A stretch of DNA of 64,000 nucleotides from Streptomyces sp. D2-8 (GTDB lineage: Bacteria; Actinomycetota; Actinomycetes; Streptomycetales; Streptomycetaceae): assembly GCF_023184515.1 (NCBI RefSeq), contig NZ_JAAHBP010000015.1:178246-242245 (forward strand), in the 5' to 3' direction. Positions 34,086 through 41,487 of this stretch are shown one piece after another; the first letter of the stretch is position 1; every line of letters starts with the position of its first letter. The notes below the pieces were generated by a model. That model was not told where the DNA came from. It did no database searches and was given only the letters and a program-made list of their open reading frames with translations. The position numbers were made by a program, and so were the translations under genes.

Positions 34086-34801
34086 GCGGGGCGTCCTTCC
34101 CGGGTGGGCCGCAGGAGAGGCGGGTGGAGGGCGGTGGCGGTTCCGACGCGGTACAGCGCGGCGGGCTTGCCGCGGCCACCGGTCAGTCGTGCGGCGCCCG
34201 GGACGGGTTCGACGAAGCCCGGCGTGGCGAGCACCTTGCGCCGGAAGTTGGGCCGGTCCAGCTCGGTGCCCCACACGGCCTCGTAGACCTGCTGGAGCTC
34301 GCCGAGGGTGAACTCGGGCGGGCAGAAGGCGGTGGCGAGGCAGGTGTACTCGAGCTTGGCGCCGACGCGGTCCCGGGTGTCGGCCAGGATGCGGTCGTGG
34401 TCGAAGGCGAGCGGCCCCGCCGTGCCGTACGGCACCCAGCGGGCCTGCGCGGCGTCGCTGCCGCCGTGCGCCTCGGGAGCGTCGGGCAGCAGGGCGGCGA
34501 AGGCGACCGACACGACCCGCATCCGGGGGTCGCGGCCGGGCTCGCTGTACGTCCGCAGCTGCTCCAGATGCAGGCCCGAGACGTCGGACAGGCCGGTCTC
34601 CTCGGCGAGTTCGCGCCGGGCGGCCGTCTCCGCGGACTCGTCCGGCTGCACGAACCCGCCGGGCAGGGCCCAGTGCCCGGCGTACGGCTCCTGCCCGCGC
34701 TCGACGAGCAGCACGTGCAGCGCGCCCTCCCGGAGTGTGAACACCGCGAGGTCGACGGTGACGGCGAAGGGTTCGTGGGCGTACTTGTCGTAGCCGTCCA
34801 T
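34082..34801 (-). CDS. nrtR: Nudix-domain transcriptional regulator, NrtR type
   Basis: A 239-residue protein with an N-terminal Nudix domain and a C-terminal winged helix (about 155-225), the layout of NrtR regulators of NAD metabolism, which sense ADP-ribose. The Nudix box G-x5-E-x7-REL-x-EE-x-G is fully intact (Gly49 to Leu71), so hydrolase activity is also possible. The C-terminal part (FTLGELQQVYEAVWG, DRPNFRRKVL) is the signature of the DNA-binding domain. It precedes and is coupled to an ADP-ribosylglycohydrolase gene. A large palindrome sits 3 bases upstream of its ATG and probably is its own operator. Confidence 0.85.
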   Translation of the reverse strand: MDGYDKYAHEPFAVTVDLAVFTLREGALHVLLVERGQEPYAGHWALPGGFVQPDESAETAARRELAEETGLSDVSGLHLEQLRTYSEPGRDPRMRVVSVAFAALLPDAPEAHGGSDAAQARWVPYGTAGPLAFDHDRILADTRDRVGAKLEYTCLATAFCPPEFTLGELQQVYEAVWGTELDRPNFRRKVLATPGFVEPVPGAARLTGGRGKPAALYRVGTATALHPPLLRPTREGRPA

Positions 34802-34804
34802 GCA

Positions 34805-34851
34805 CCCGCACCCCCTTTTATAGTCAGCACGACTATAAAAGGGGGTGCGGG
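34805..34851. promoter_or_regulatory. 47-bp perfect palindrome, probable NrtR operator
   Basis: Two perfect 21-base arms (34805-34825 and 34831-34851) flank a 5-base spacer. The core is TATAGTC-AGCAC-GACTATA, surrounded by TTTT/AAAA and then C/G runs. It starts 3 bases upstream of the Nudix regulator ATG and ends 31 bases past the rluB stop. A TATAGT-centred palindrome next to an nrtR gene fits autoregulation. As RNA it would fold into a very stable hairpin, so it could also stop rluB transcription. Confidence 0.7.
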
Positions 34852-34882
34852 TGGCTCACAAGCCCTGAGAGACGCGCGATCC

Positions 34883-35944
34883 CTAGAGGTCGACCTCCTG
34901 CATCAGCATCCCGACCTCCGTGTTGGACAGCCGCCGCAGCCAGCCCGACTTCTGGTCGCCCAGGGTGATCGGCCCGAAGGCGACCCGGACCAGCTTGTCG
35001 ACCGGGAAGCCGGCCTCCGCGAGCATCCGGCGCACGATGTGCTTGCGGCCCTCGTGGAGGGTGACCTCGACGAGGTAGTTCTTGCCGGTCTGCTGGACGA
35101 CCCGGAAGTGGTCCGCGCGGGCGTAGCCGTCCTCCAGCTGGATGCCGTCCTTGAGCTGCTTGCCCAGGTCGCGCGGGATCGGCCCGACGATGTGCGCGAG
35201 GTAGGTCTTCTTCACGCCGTACTTCGGGTGGGTCAGCCGGTGGGCCAGCTCGCCGTGGTTGGTGAGCAGGATGACACCCTCGGTCTCGGTGTCGAGCCGG
35301 CCGACGTGGAAGAGCCGGGTCTCGCGGTTGGTGACGTAGTCACCGAGGCACTGCCGGCCCTCCGGGTCCTCCATCGTCGAGACGACACCGGCGGGCTTGT
35401 TCAGCGAGAAGAACTGGAAGCGCTGCGTGGCGACGGTCAGCCCGTCGACCTTGATCTCGTCCTTCTCCGGGTCGACGCGACGCCCCTGCTCCAGGACGAT
35501 CTCGCCGTTGATCTCGACCCGGGCCTCCTCGATCAGCTCCTCGCAGGCACGCCGGGAGCCGAAGCCCGCGCGGGCGAGGACCTTCTGCAGCCGCTCACCC
35601 TCCTGCTCGGCGCCGGGGAAGGTCTTCGGGAGCTTGACCTCCTTCTTCCCGGCGTACCGGTCGCGGTTGCGCTCCTCGACCTGCGCCTCGTACTCACGCG
35701 GGCGCGCCGGGGCCGTACGCCCCTGCTTCTGGGGCTGCTTGGGCCCGCCCTTGGCGCCGCCTCGGGCGGAGCCGCCGCGCCCGGACTTGGGGCCCTCCTT
35801 CGTCGCCCCGGGGCCCACGTCGTAGCGGCGCTCCTCGGGGCGGGGCTTGCTGGGGCGGCCCTGCCCCTGCTTCTGGTCCCTGTTGTTGCCGGCGCCGCGG
35901 TGGTTACCGCGTCCGCCGCTCTTGCCGCTGCCGCTGCTTCGCAT
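34883..35944 (-). CDS. rluB: Ribosomal large subunit pseudouridine synthase B
   Basis: A 353-residue RluB/RsuA family enzyme. A basic Gly/Lys/Pro-rich extension (about 1-95) precedes an S4 RNA-binding domain (RLQKVLARAGFGSRRACEEL) and the catalytic domain with the active Asp in GRLDTETEGVILL. It would isomerise a uridine in 23S rRNA helix 89/90 region. The ATG overlaps the scpB stop by one base (TGATG); an upstream TTG in frame is not needed. A scpA-scpB-rluB order is widely conserved. Confidence 0.95.
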   Translation of the reverse strand: MRSSGSGKSGGRGNHRGAGNNRDQKQGQGRPSKPRPEERRYDVGPGATKEGPKSGRGGSARGGAKGGPKQPQKQGRTAPARPREYEAQVEERNRDRYAGKKEVKLPKTFPGAEQEGERLQKVLARAGFGSRRACEELIEEARVEINGEIVLEQGRRVDPEKDEIKVDGLTVATQRFQFFSLNKPAGVVSTMEDPEGRQCLGDYVTNRETRLFHVGRLDTETEGVILLTNHGELAHRLTHPKYGVKKTYLAHIVGPIPRDLGKQLKDGIQLEDGYARADHFRVVQQTGKNYLVEVTLHEGRKHIVRRMLAEAGFPVDKLVRVAFGPITLGDQKSGWLRRLSNTEVGMLMQEVDL

Positions 35945-36630
35945 CAAAGTTCCGTCTGGTCGTCTTCGTCGTCGGTACCCGGGGTGGCCGGGCGGCTGCC
36001 CGGCACGTCGTCAGGCGCGTCCGGGTCGAACGACGGTACGCCTTCCTGGGTCTCGGCCTCGATCGCCTCCGCCTCCGGGAGGAAGGGCGCGAGCTCCGGG
36101 AGCTCGTCCAGACCGCGCAGGCCCATCCGCTCCAGGAAGTAGTTCGTCGTCCTGTACAGGATCGCACCTGTTTCGGGTTCCGTGCCCGCCTCCTCTATCA
36201 GACCGCGCTGGAGGAGGGTGCGCATGACGCCGTCGCAGTTGACTCCGCGGACCGCCGAGACCCGGCTGCGGCTGACCGGCTGGCGGTAGGCGACGACGGC
36301 CAGGGTCTCCAGGGCGGCCTGGGTGAGGCGGGCCTGCTGGCCGTCCAGGACGAAGCGCTCGACGGCCGGCGCGTACGCGGCCCGCGTGTAGAAGCGCCAG
36401 CCGTTCGCGACGTACCGCAGCTCGAAACCGCGGCCCTGGACGGTGTAGTCGTCGGCCAGCTCGCGCAGGGCGTCCGCGATCTGGCGCTTCGGCCGCTCCA
36501 GTATCTTCGCGAGGTGTTCCTCGGTCGCGGGCTCGTCCACGACCATGAGGACGGCCTCCAGGGCCGGTTTCAGATCCAGATCGGCGACGGTACGCAGTCC
36601 TGCCGGCAGGCCGGTCGTTGGCTCGCTCAC
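35944..36630 (-). CDS. scpB: Segregation and condensation protein B
   Basis: A 228-residue ScpB with two winged-helix domains (KPALEAVLMVVDEPATEEHL; LTQAALETLAVVAYRQPVSR) and an acidic C-terminal tail (about 185-228). ScpB dimers bind ScpA and regulate the SMC condensin that compacts the chromosome. The GTG start overlaps the scpA stop (GTGA). Confidence 0.95.
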   Translation of the reverse strand: MSEPTTGLPAGLRTVADLDLKPALEAVLMVVDEPATEEHLAKILERPKRQIADALRELADDYTVQGRGFELRYVANGWRFYTRAAYAPAVERFVLDGQQARLTQAALETLAVVAYRQPVSRSRVSAVRGVNCDGVMRTLLQRGLIEEAGTEPETGAILYRTTNYFLERMGLRGLDELPELAPFLPEAEAIEAETQEGVPSFDPDAPDDVPGSRPATPGTDDEDDQTEL

Positions 36631-38099
36631 GCCTTCCTCTCCTCCTTCGGCGGCTCGGGCGGCCGGTCGAACTCGTCGGTGACGGTCGGTGTCTCGTCCC
36701 CGTCCCCGCCGGTCCAGCGCACCAGCAGTTCCCCGAGCGCGTCCTCCTGCTCCAGCGCCACGGCCTTCTCGCGGTACAGCTCCAGCAGGGCGAGGAACCT
36801 CGCCACGACGGTCAGGGTGTCGTCGGTGTCCGCCACGAGGGCCCGGAAGCCGGCCTCGCCGAGCTCCCGGAGCCGGGCCACGACGATCTGTGCCTGCTCC
36901 TGCACGCTGACCAGGGGGGCGTGGATGTGGTCGACGTAGACCTGCGGCTTGGGCCTGGGCTGCATCGCCTTCACCGCGAGCTTCGCGAAGCCCTCCGCTC
37001 CGATGCTGATGACGACGTCGGGCAGCAGCTCCGCATGGTGCGCTTCGAGCCCGACGGTACGGGGGTAGCGCCGGGCCTCGTCGTCGAGGCGCCCGCTGAA
37101 GATGTCGGCGATCTGCTTGTACGCGCGGTACTGCAGCAGCCGGGCGAACAACAGGTCCCGCGCTTCGAGCAGCGCGAGATCGCCCTCGTCCTCGACCTCG
37201 GCGGCGGGCAGCAGCCGCGCGGCCTTCAGGTCGAGCAGAGTGGCGGCGACGACCAGGAACTCGGTCGTCTCGTCCAGGTCCCAGTCCGGCCCCATCGCCC
37301 GGATGTGGGCCATGAACTCGTCGGTCACCTTCGACAGCGCGACCTCGGTGACATCCAGCTTGTGCCGCGAGATCAGCTGCAGCAGCAGATCGAAGGGCCC
37401 CTCGAAGTTGGCGAGCCGGACCTTGAAGACCCCGTCGTCGGCCGCCTCGGCGTCACCGGCCGGGGGTTGGGGGCCCGGGGCGGTGCCGGAGGACTCCTCG
37501 GACGCGGCCGGCGGACCGGCGGACCGCGTCTCGGCCGCGGTCCCGCTCAATTCCCCCACGCCCACCGGCCCGGCCACGTCCACAGGCAGTGCCGTGGGCC
37601 CGGCCACGCCCGAAGGCGGCGCCGTAGGTCCGGCCACGTCCACAGGCGGCGCCATGCGCCCGGCCGGCTCCGCAGGCGGTGCCGTGGGCTCGACCGTGTC
37701 CACCGGCCCGGGGGCGGCGGCTTGCAGGGATCCGGCCGGCGAAGCCGCAGGCCCGGCGCTGTGGGGCGGGAAGCCCGGCTCGGCCACCGGGGCGGAGGGC
37801 CCCGCATGCGCGGCAGCCGCGCTCGCAGGCGATGCTCCGTACTGGACCGTCTCCGCCCGCAGCTCAGCCGACGGAGCCGTCCCGACACTCGCCGCGGGAG
37901 GCATGGGCGACTCGGCCGCCTCGATCCCCGGCCGCTCAGCAGGCAGAGCCGCGGGGTCGGCCTCCTCCGGTGAAGGGAGCGGATCGACCTCAGGCGGCTC
38001 AGCCGGCGGAGCCGTCCGCGGAACCGCCGGCCCCCTCCCCAGCGCACGCCGGCGACCGGCCGGGCCGCCGGGGGGAGGTGGGGAAGCGTTCGAGGTCAT
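36627..38099 (-). CDS. scpA: Segregation and condensation protein A with long repeat-bearing extension
   Basis: A 490-residue kleisin. The ScpA domain starts only at about residue 222 (VFKVRLANFEGPFDLLLQL) and continues to the C-terminal winged helix (DDTLTVVARFLALLELYREK) that contacts SMC. The first ~220 residues are a Pro/Ala/Glu-rich, probably disordered extension, much longer than in typical ScpA (~250 residues in all). It contains about four 10-residue tandem repeats like GPTAPPxxVA, encoded by 30-base DNA repeats. Coupled by overlap to scpB and 18 bases after the RHH-like gene. Confidence 0.93.
   Translation of the reverse strand: MTSNASPPPPGGPAGRRRALGRGPAVPRTAPPAEPPEVDPLPSPEEADPAALPAERPGIEAAESPMPPAASVGTAPSAELRAETVQYGASPASAAAAHAGPSAPVAEPGFPPHSAGPAASPAGSLQAAAPGPVDTVEPTAPPAEPAGRMAPPVDVAGPTAPPSGVAGPTALPVDVAGPVGVGELSGTAAETRSAGPPAASEESSGTAPGPQPPAGDAEAADDGVFKVRLANFEGPFDLLLQLISRHKLDVTEVALSKVTDEFMAHIRAMGPDWDLDETTEFLVVAATLLDLKAARLLPAAEVEDEGDLALLEARDLLFARLLQYRAYKQIADIFSGRLDDEARRYPRTVGLEAHHAELLPDVVISIGAEGFAKLAVKAMQPRPKPQVYVDHIHAPLVSVQEQAQIVVARLRELGEAGFRALVADTDDTLTVVARFLALLELYREKAVALEQEDALGELLVRWTGGDGDETPTVTDEFDRPPEPPKEERKA
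37567..37699. repeat. 30-bp imperfect tandem repeat inside scpA
   Basis: About four units of exactly 30 bases (unit beginning CCGGCCACGTCCACAGGCGG) follow one another on the plus strand, with a few mismatches each. They encode decapeptides of the type GPTAPPSGVA, GPTALPVDVA and GRMAPPVDVA in the disordered ScpA extension. The unit length keeps the reading frame, so copy number can vary without breaking the gene. Confidence 0.8.
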
Positions 38100-38117
38100 G
38101 GCCCCCGCAGGCTACCG

Positions 38118-38699
38118 CTACCGCCCGCGCAGTCGTCGTACGAGGATGCTGGCGTCTCCGCGGGTCTCCAGGTCGGCGAGGACCACCGCGACCGCCTCGC
38201 GGACGATGCGCCCGCGGTCGACGGCCAGGCCGTGCTCGCCGCGGAGCACGAGACGGGCGTGCTCGAGGTCCATGAGCTCCTCGGCCGACACGTACACCGT
38301 GATCTTCTCGTCGTGCCGCTCACGGCCGCTGGGGCGGCGCGAGGGGTTCCGCCCGCGCTTGCGGGGCGCGGCCCCGGCGGCACCGGCGGCAGAACCTTCC
38401 TGCGCCGTCTGCCGACGGGCGGAGCCGGAGCGCTCGGCGGCCGCGGAACGGCTGTGGGCCTCCCCGGCCTCGCCCGGCTCCGCATCCGCCGCGACATGCT
38501 CCGCGCCCTCGCCGTCACCGCCCTGCGCGGGCACCGACTGCGGGGCGTCCTCCGCGGCCGCCGCGTCACCCTCCCCCGCCGGAGCGGGCACCCGGGCGTC
38601 GCCGTTGGCCTGACGCCTGGGCTGGGACGACTGAAGCGCCATCCCCCCTGTCGTACGGAAGAGTTCGTCGGCCCCCGGCAGACTCACTCGGCGTGACAC
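38118..38699 (-). CDS. Probable ribbon-helix-helix partner of the ParA paralogue
   Basis: A 193-residue protein between parA and scpA. The N-terminus (VSLPGADELFRTTG) and the C-terminal ~65 residues are well ordered; between them lies an Ala/Glu/Gly-rich low-complexity stretch and a basic patch (PRKRGRNPSRRPSGRERHD). The C-terminal part, KITVYVSAEELMDLEHARL followed by DRGRIVREAVAVVLADLE, has the strand-helix-helix pattern of ribbon-helix-helix DNA-binding domains. In ParA systems such small proteins act as centromere binders. The GTG start lies 16 bases inside the ParA gene. I infer function from context and fold pattern only. Confidence 0.65.
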   Translation of the reverse strand: MSRRVSLPGADELFRTTGGMALQSSQPRRQANGDARVPAPAGEGDAAAAEDAPQSVPAQGGDGEGAEHVAADAEPGEAGEAHSRSAAAERSGSARRQTAQEGSAAGAAGAAPRKRGRNPSRRPSGRERHDEKITVYVSAEELMDLEHARLVLRGEHGLAVDRGRIVREAVAVVLADLETRGDASILVRRLRGR

Positions 38700-39853
38700 C
38701 GGGCGAGCACCTCCCTGGCGAGCTGGCGATAGGCGGCGGCACCGACGGAGTTGGAGGCGTACGTGGTGATCGGCTCACCGGCGACCGTGGTCTCCGGGAA
38801 GCGGACCGTGCGCCCGATGACCGTGTGGTAGACGTGATCGTCGAACGCCTCGACCACACGCGCGAGCACCTCACGGCTGTGCACCGTGCGCGAGTCGTAC
38901 ATCGTGGCGAGGATGCCGTCGAGCTCCAGCTCCGGGTTGAGCCGTTCCTGGACCTTCTCGATGGTCTCCGTCAACAGGGCCACACCACGCAGCGCGAAGA
39001 ACTCGCACTCCAGAGGCACTATCACCTTGTGCGCGGCCGTCAGGGCGTTCACCGTGAGCAGGCCGAGCGAGGGCTGGCAGTCGATGACGATGAAGTCGTA
39101 GTCGGGCAGCAGCGGCTTCAGGGCGCGCTGCAGCGTCGACTCACGGGCGACCTCGGAGACGAGCTGGACCTCGGCCGCCGACAGGTCGATGTTGCTGGGC
39201 AGCAGGTCCATGTTGGGGACCGCCGTCTTCAGCAGCACCTCGTCGGCCGCCATCCCCCGCTCCATGAGCAGGTTGTAGACGGTGAGGTCGAGTTCCATCG
39301 GGTTGACGCCGAGTCCGACCGACAGCGCGCCCTGCGGGTCGAAGTCCACGAGCAGGACCCGGCGTCCGTACTCCGCGAGCGCGGCACCCAGGTTGATGGT
39401 CGACGTGGTCTTGCCGACGCCGCCCTTCTGGTTGCACATCGCGATGATCTTCGCGGGTCCGTGGTCGGTCAGCGGGCCCGGGATCGGGAAGTACGGCAGC
39501 GGACGCCCGGTCGGGCCGACACGCTCACGGCGCTGTCTGGCCGCGTCGGGCGCGAGAGTGGCCGCGTACTCGGGGTCGGGCTCGTACTCGGCGTCGGGGT
39601 CGTAGAAGTGCCCCTCGGGCAGTTCGTCGTAGTCGGCGAAGTGGTTGTGGGGCGCGCCACTTCCGTCGCCGGCCATGGCGTTCACGTGATGGCCATCCAT
39701 CTTCTGGTGTGCTGTGTGAGTCGCCTGCTGACTCTGGTGGGCTGCGAAGGTGCGCACAGCGACGGAGCCGACAGCCTCGAACCCCGCGGGCCCCTGGCCC
39801 GGTGCAGGCATTCCTGGTTGACCACCCCCGGGAGTAAATGTCGACTCATTCAC
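38684..39853 (-). CDS. ParA family ATPase (chromosome partitioning paralogue)
   Basis: A 389-residue ParA/MinD-type ATPase. After a ~130-residue acidic, His/Ala/Gly-rich N-terminal extension comes the deviant Walker A CNQKGGVGKTTS (signature Lys143, Lys148), then VDFDPQGALSVGLG and FIVIDCQPSLG. It is separate from the main oriC-linked parAB, and sits with scpAB as in other actinobacteria. It may move or position a chromosomal or polar complex together with the next gene's product. The start is GTG 39853 behind AAGGAGG at 11 bases. The ~130-residue extension is unusual for ParA. Confidence 0.92.
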   Translation of the reverse strand: MNESTFTPGGGQPGMPAPGQGPAGFEAVGSVAVRTFAAHQSQQATHTAHQKMDGHHVNAMAGDGSGAPHNHFADYDELPEGHFYDPDAEYEPDPEYAATLAPDAARQRRERVGPTGRPLPYFPIPGPLTDHGPAKIIAMCNQKGGVGKTTSTINLGAALAEYGRRVLLVDFDPQGALSVGLGVNPMELDLTVYNLLMERGMAADEVLLKTAVPNMDLLPSNIDLSAAEVQLVSEVARESTLQRALKPLLPDYDFIVIDCQPSLGLLTVNALTAAHKVIVPLECEFFALRGVALLTETIEKVQERLNPELELDGILATMYDSRTVHSREVLARVVEAFDDHVYHTVIGRTVRFPETTVAGEPITTYASNSVGAAAYRQLAREVLARCHAE

Positions 39854-40113
39854 AAGTCGTCTTACCTCCTTGGTGACCAGGAAACTTCTAGACAGGTCAG
39901 CGTGGCACCATGCCGACGGTTGGCGACTCTATGGCGTGTCGGGCGTCCGCAGCAACACAATCCGCCGGACCCGGCCCGATGTGTCGGCAATGAAACATCC
40001 CGCTGTCAAGGGCGTACGGCCGTCGCACGGCAGGTTTCACCGGTGTGCGAATCGGTTGAAGGGTTACGTTCGAGGCGAGTTGCTCGAGAATCGCGAAGTG
40101 ACCATACACACAT
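39854..40113. other. Intergenic region between ald and the parA-like gene
   Basis: It holds the promoter and the strong ribosome site of the parA-like gene at 39864-39871. The sequence 39880-40110 is somewhat less GC-rich than its surroundings. Open frames here (e.g. 39870-40160 plus) show no protein features and were not accepted. Confidence 0.4.
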
Positions 40114-40146
40114 CCGGCCGGACCTTGTCGGGCAAGGTCCGGCCGG
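40114..40146. terminator. Terminator of ald
   Basis: A perfect 14-base-pair stem (40114-40127 with 40133-40146) with a 5-base loop lies about 80 bases past the ald stop codon on the minus strand. Confidence 0.85.
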
Positions 40147-40224
40147 GTGCGGGGCGTTGACGACGTGTGTTGACGTATCGCCTTTGCCTGTTGGTCACTT
40201 AGCCGACTTTCCGGCGGTGCGGGC

Positions 40225-41349
40225 TCAGCCGAGCAGCGAGGACAGCTCCACGTGCTCCACGCCGTGCGCCTCGGCGACCTCGCGGTACACGACCTTGCCG
40301 TCATGGGTGTTGAGACCCTTGGCCAGCGCCGGGTCACGGCGCAGCGCGTCCGCCCAGCCGTGGTTGGCCAGCTCGACGATGTACGGCAGCGTCGCGTTGG
40401 TGAGCGCGTAGGTGGAGGTGTTCGGCACCGCGCCGGGCATGTTGGCGACGCAGTAGAAGACCGAGTTGTGGACCTGGAAGGCCGGCTCGGCGTGGGTGGT
40501 CGGGCGGGAGTCCTCGAAGCAGCCGCCCTGGTCGATCGCGATGTCGACAAGGACACTTCCGGGCTTCATCCGCGAGACGAGCTCGTTGGTGACCAGCTTC
40601 GGGGCCTTGGCGCCGGGGATCAGCACCGCGCCGATGACGAGGTCGGCCTCCAGGCAGGCCTTCTCCAGCTCGAAGGCGTTCGAGACGACGGTCTGGATCT
40701 TCGTGCCGAAGATCTTGTCCGCCTCGCGGAGCTTGTTGATGTCCTTGTCGAGCAGGGTCACGTGGAAGCCCATGCCGATGGCGATCTGCGCGGCGTTCCA
40801 GCCGGAGACGCCGCCGCCGATCACGACGGCACGGCCGGCCAGCACGCCGGGGACGCCGCCGGGCAGCACACCGCGGCCGCCGTTGGCGCGCATCAGGTGG
40901 TAGGCGCCGACCTGCGGGGCGAGCCTGCCCGCGACCTCGGACATCGGGGCGAGCAGCGGCAGCGCGCGGCTGGGCAGCTCGACCGTCTCGTAGGCGATCG
41001 CGGTGGTGCCGGACTCCAGGAGGGCGTCCGTGCACTCCTTGGAGGCGGCCAGGTGCAGGTAGGTGAAGAGCGTCTGGTCCTTGCGGAGGCGGTGGTACTC
41101 CTCGGCGATGGGCTCCTTGACCTTCAGCAGCAGGTCGGCGGCGGCCCACACCTCGTCGGCGGTGTCCAGGATCTGCGCGCCGGCGGCCACGTACTCGGTG
41201 TCCAGGATCGAGGAGCCGGCGCCGGCGCCGCGCTCGATGACGACCTGGTGGCCATGACGCACCAGCTCGTGCACGCCTGCGGGGGTGATGGCCACCCGGA
41301 ACTCGTTGTTCTTGACCTCGCGGGGGATGCCGACCTTCACGTCGATCAC
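40225..41349 (-). CDS. ald: L-alanine dehydrogenase
   Basis: A 374-residue NAD-dependent alanine dehydrogenase. It begins IDVKVGIPREVKNNEFRVAI, with the substrate-binding residues of this N-terminal region. The Rossmann motif is VVIGGGVSGWNAAQIAIGMG and VDIAIDQGGCFEDSRPTTH follows, all typical of Ald. It interconverts alanine and pyruvate plus ammonia, allowing alanine use as nitrogen source. GTG 41349 and GTG 41340 are both possible starts; an AAGGA site lies just before them. It is a monocistronic gene with its own terminator. Confidence 0.95.
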   Translation of the reverse strand: MIDVKVGIPREVKNNEFRVAITPAGVHELVRHGHQVVIERGAGAGSSILDTEYVAAGAQILDTADEVWAAADLLLKVKEPIAEEYHRLRKDQTLFTYLHLAASKECTDALLESGTTAIAYETVELPSRALPLLAPMSEVAGRLAPQVGAYHLMRANGGRGVLPGGVPGVLAGRAVVIGGGVSGWNAAQIAIGMGFHVTLLDKDINKLREADKIFGTKIQTVVSNAFELEKACLEADLVIGAVLIPGAKAPKLVTNELVSRMKPGSVLVDIAIDQGGCFEDSRPTTHAEPAFQVHNSVFYCVANMPGAVPNTSTYALTNATLPYIVELANHGWADALRRDPALAKGLNTHDGKVVYREVAEAHGVEHVELSSLLG

Positions 41350-41487
41350 GGTCCTTGGCTCAGAGGGTATGGGGGGTCTTACTAAGACATACCCGGGCAC
41401 ACACGGGCACACCGGGAGAGACCGCAGGAGAACGTGCGGCAGAGCCAGTCTAATGAAGGCGTTCTCGCTGTCTAGCCTTTCATTGCA

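Noticed and set aside
39870..40160. Plus-strand 96-codon frame between ald and the parA-like gene
   Set aside because: No ribosome site, no recognisable protein, and it runs through the ald terminator hairpin.
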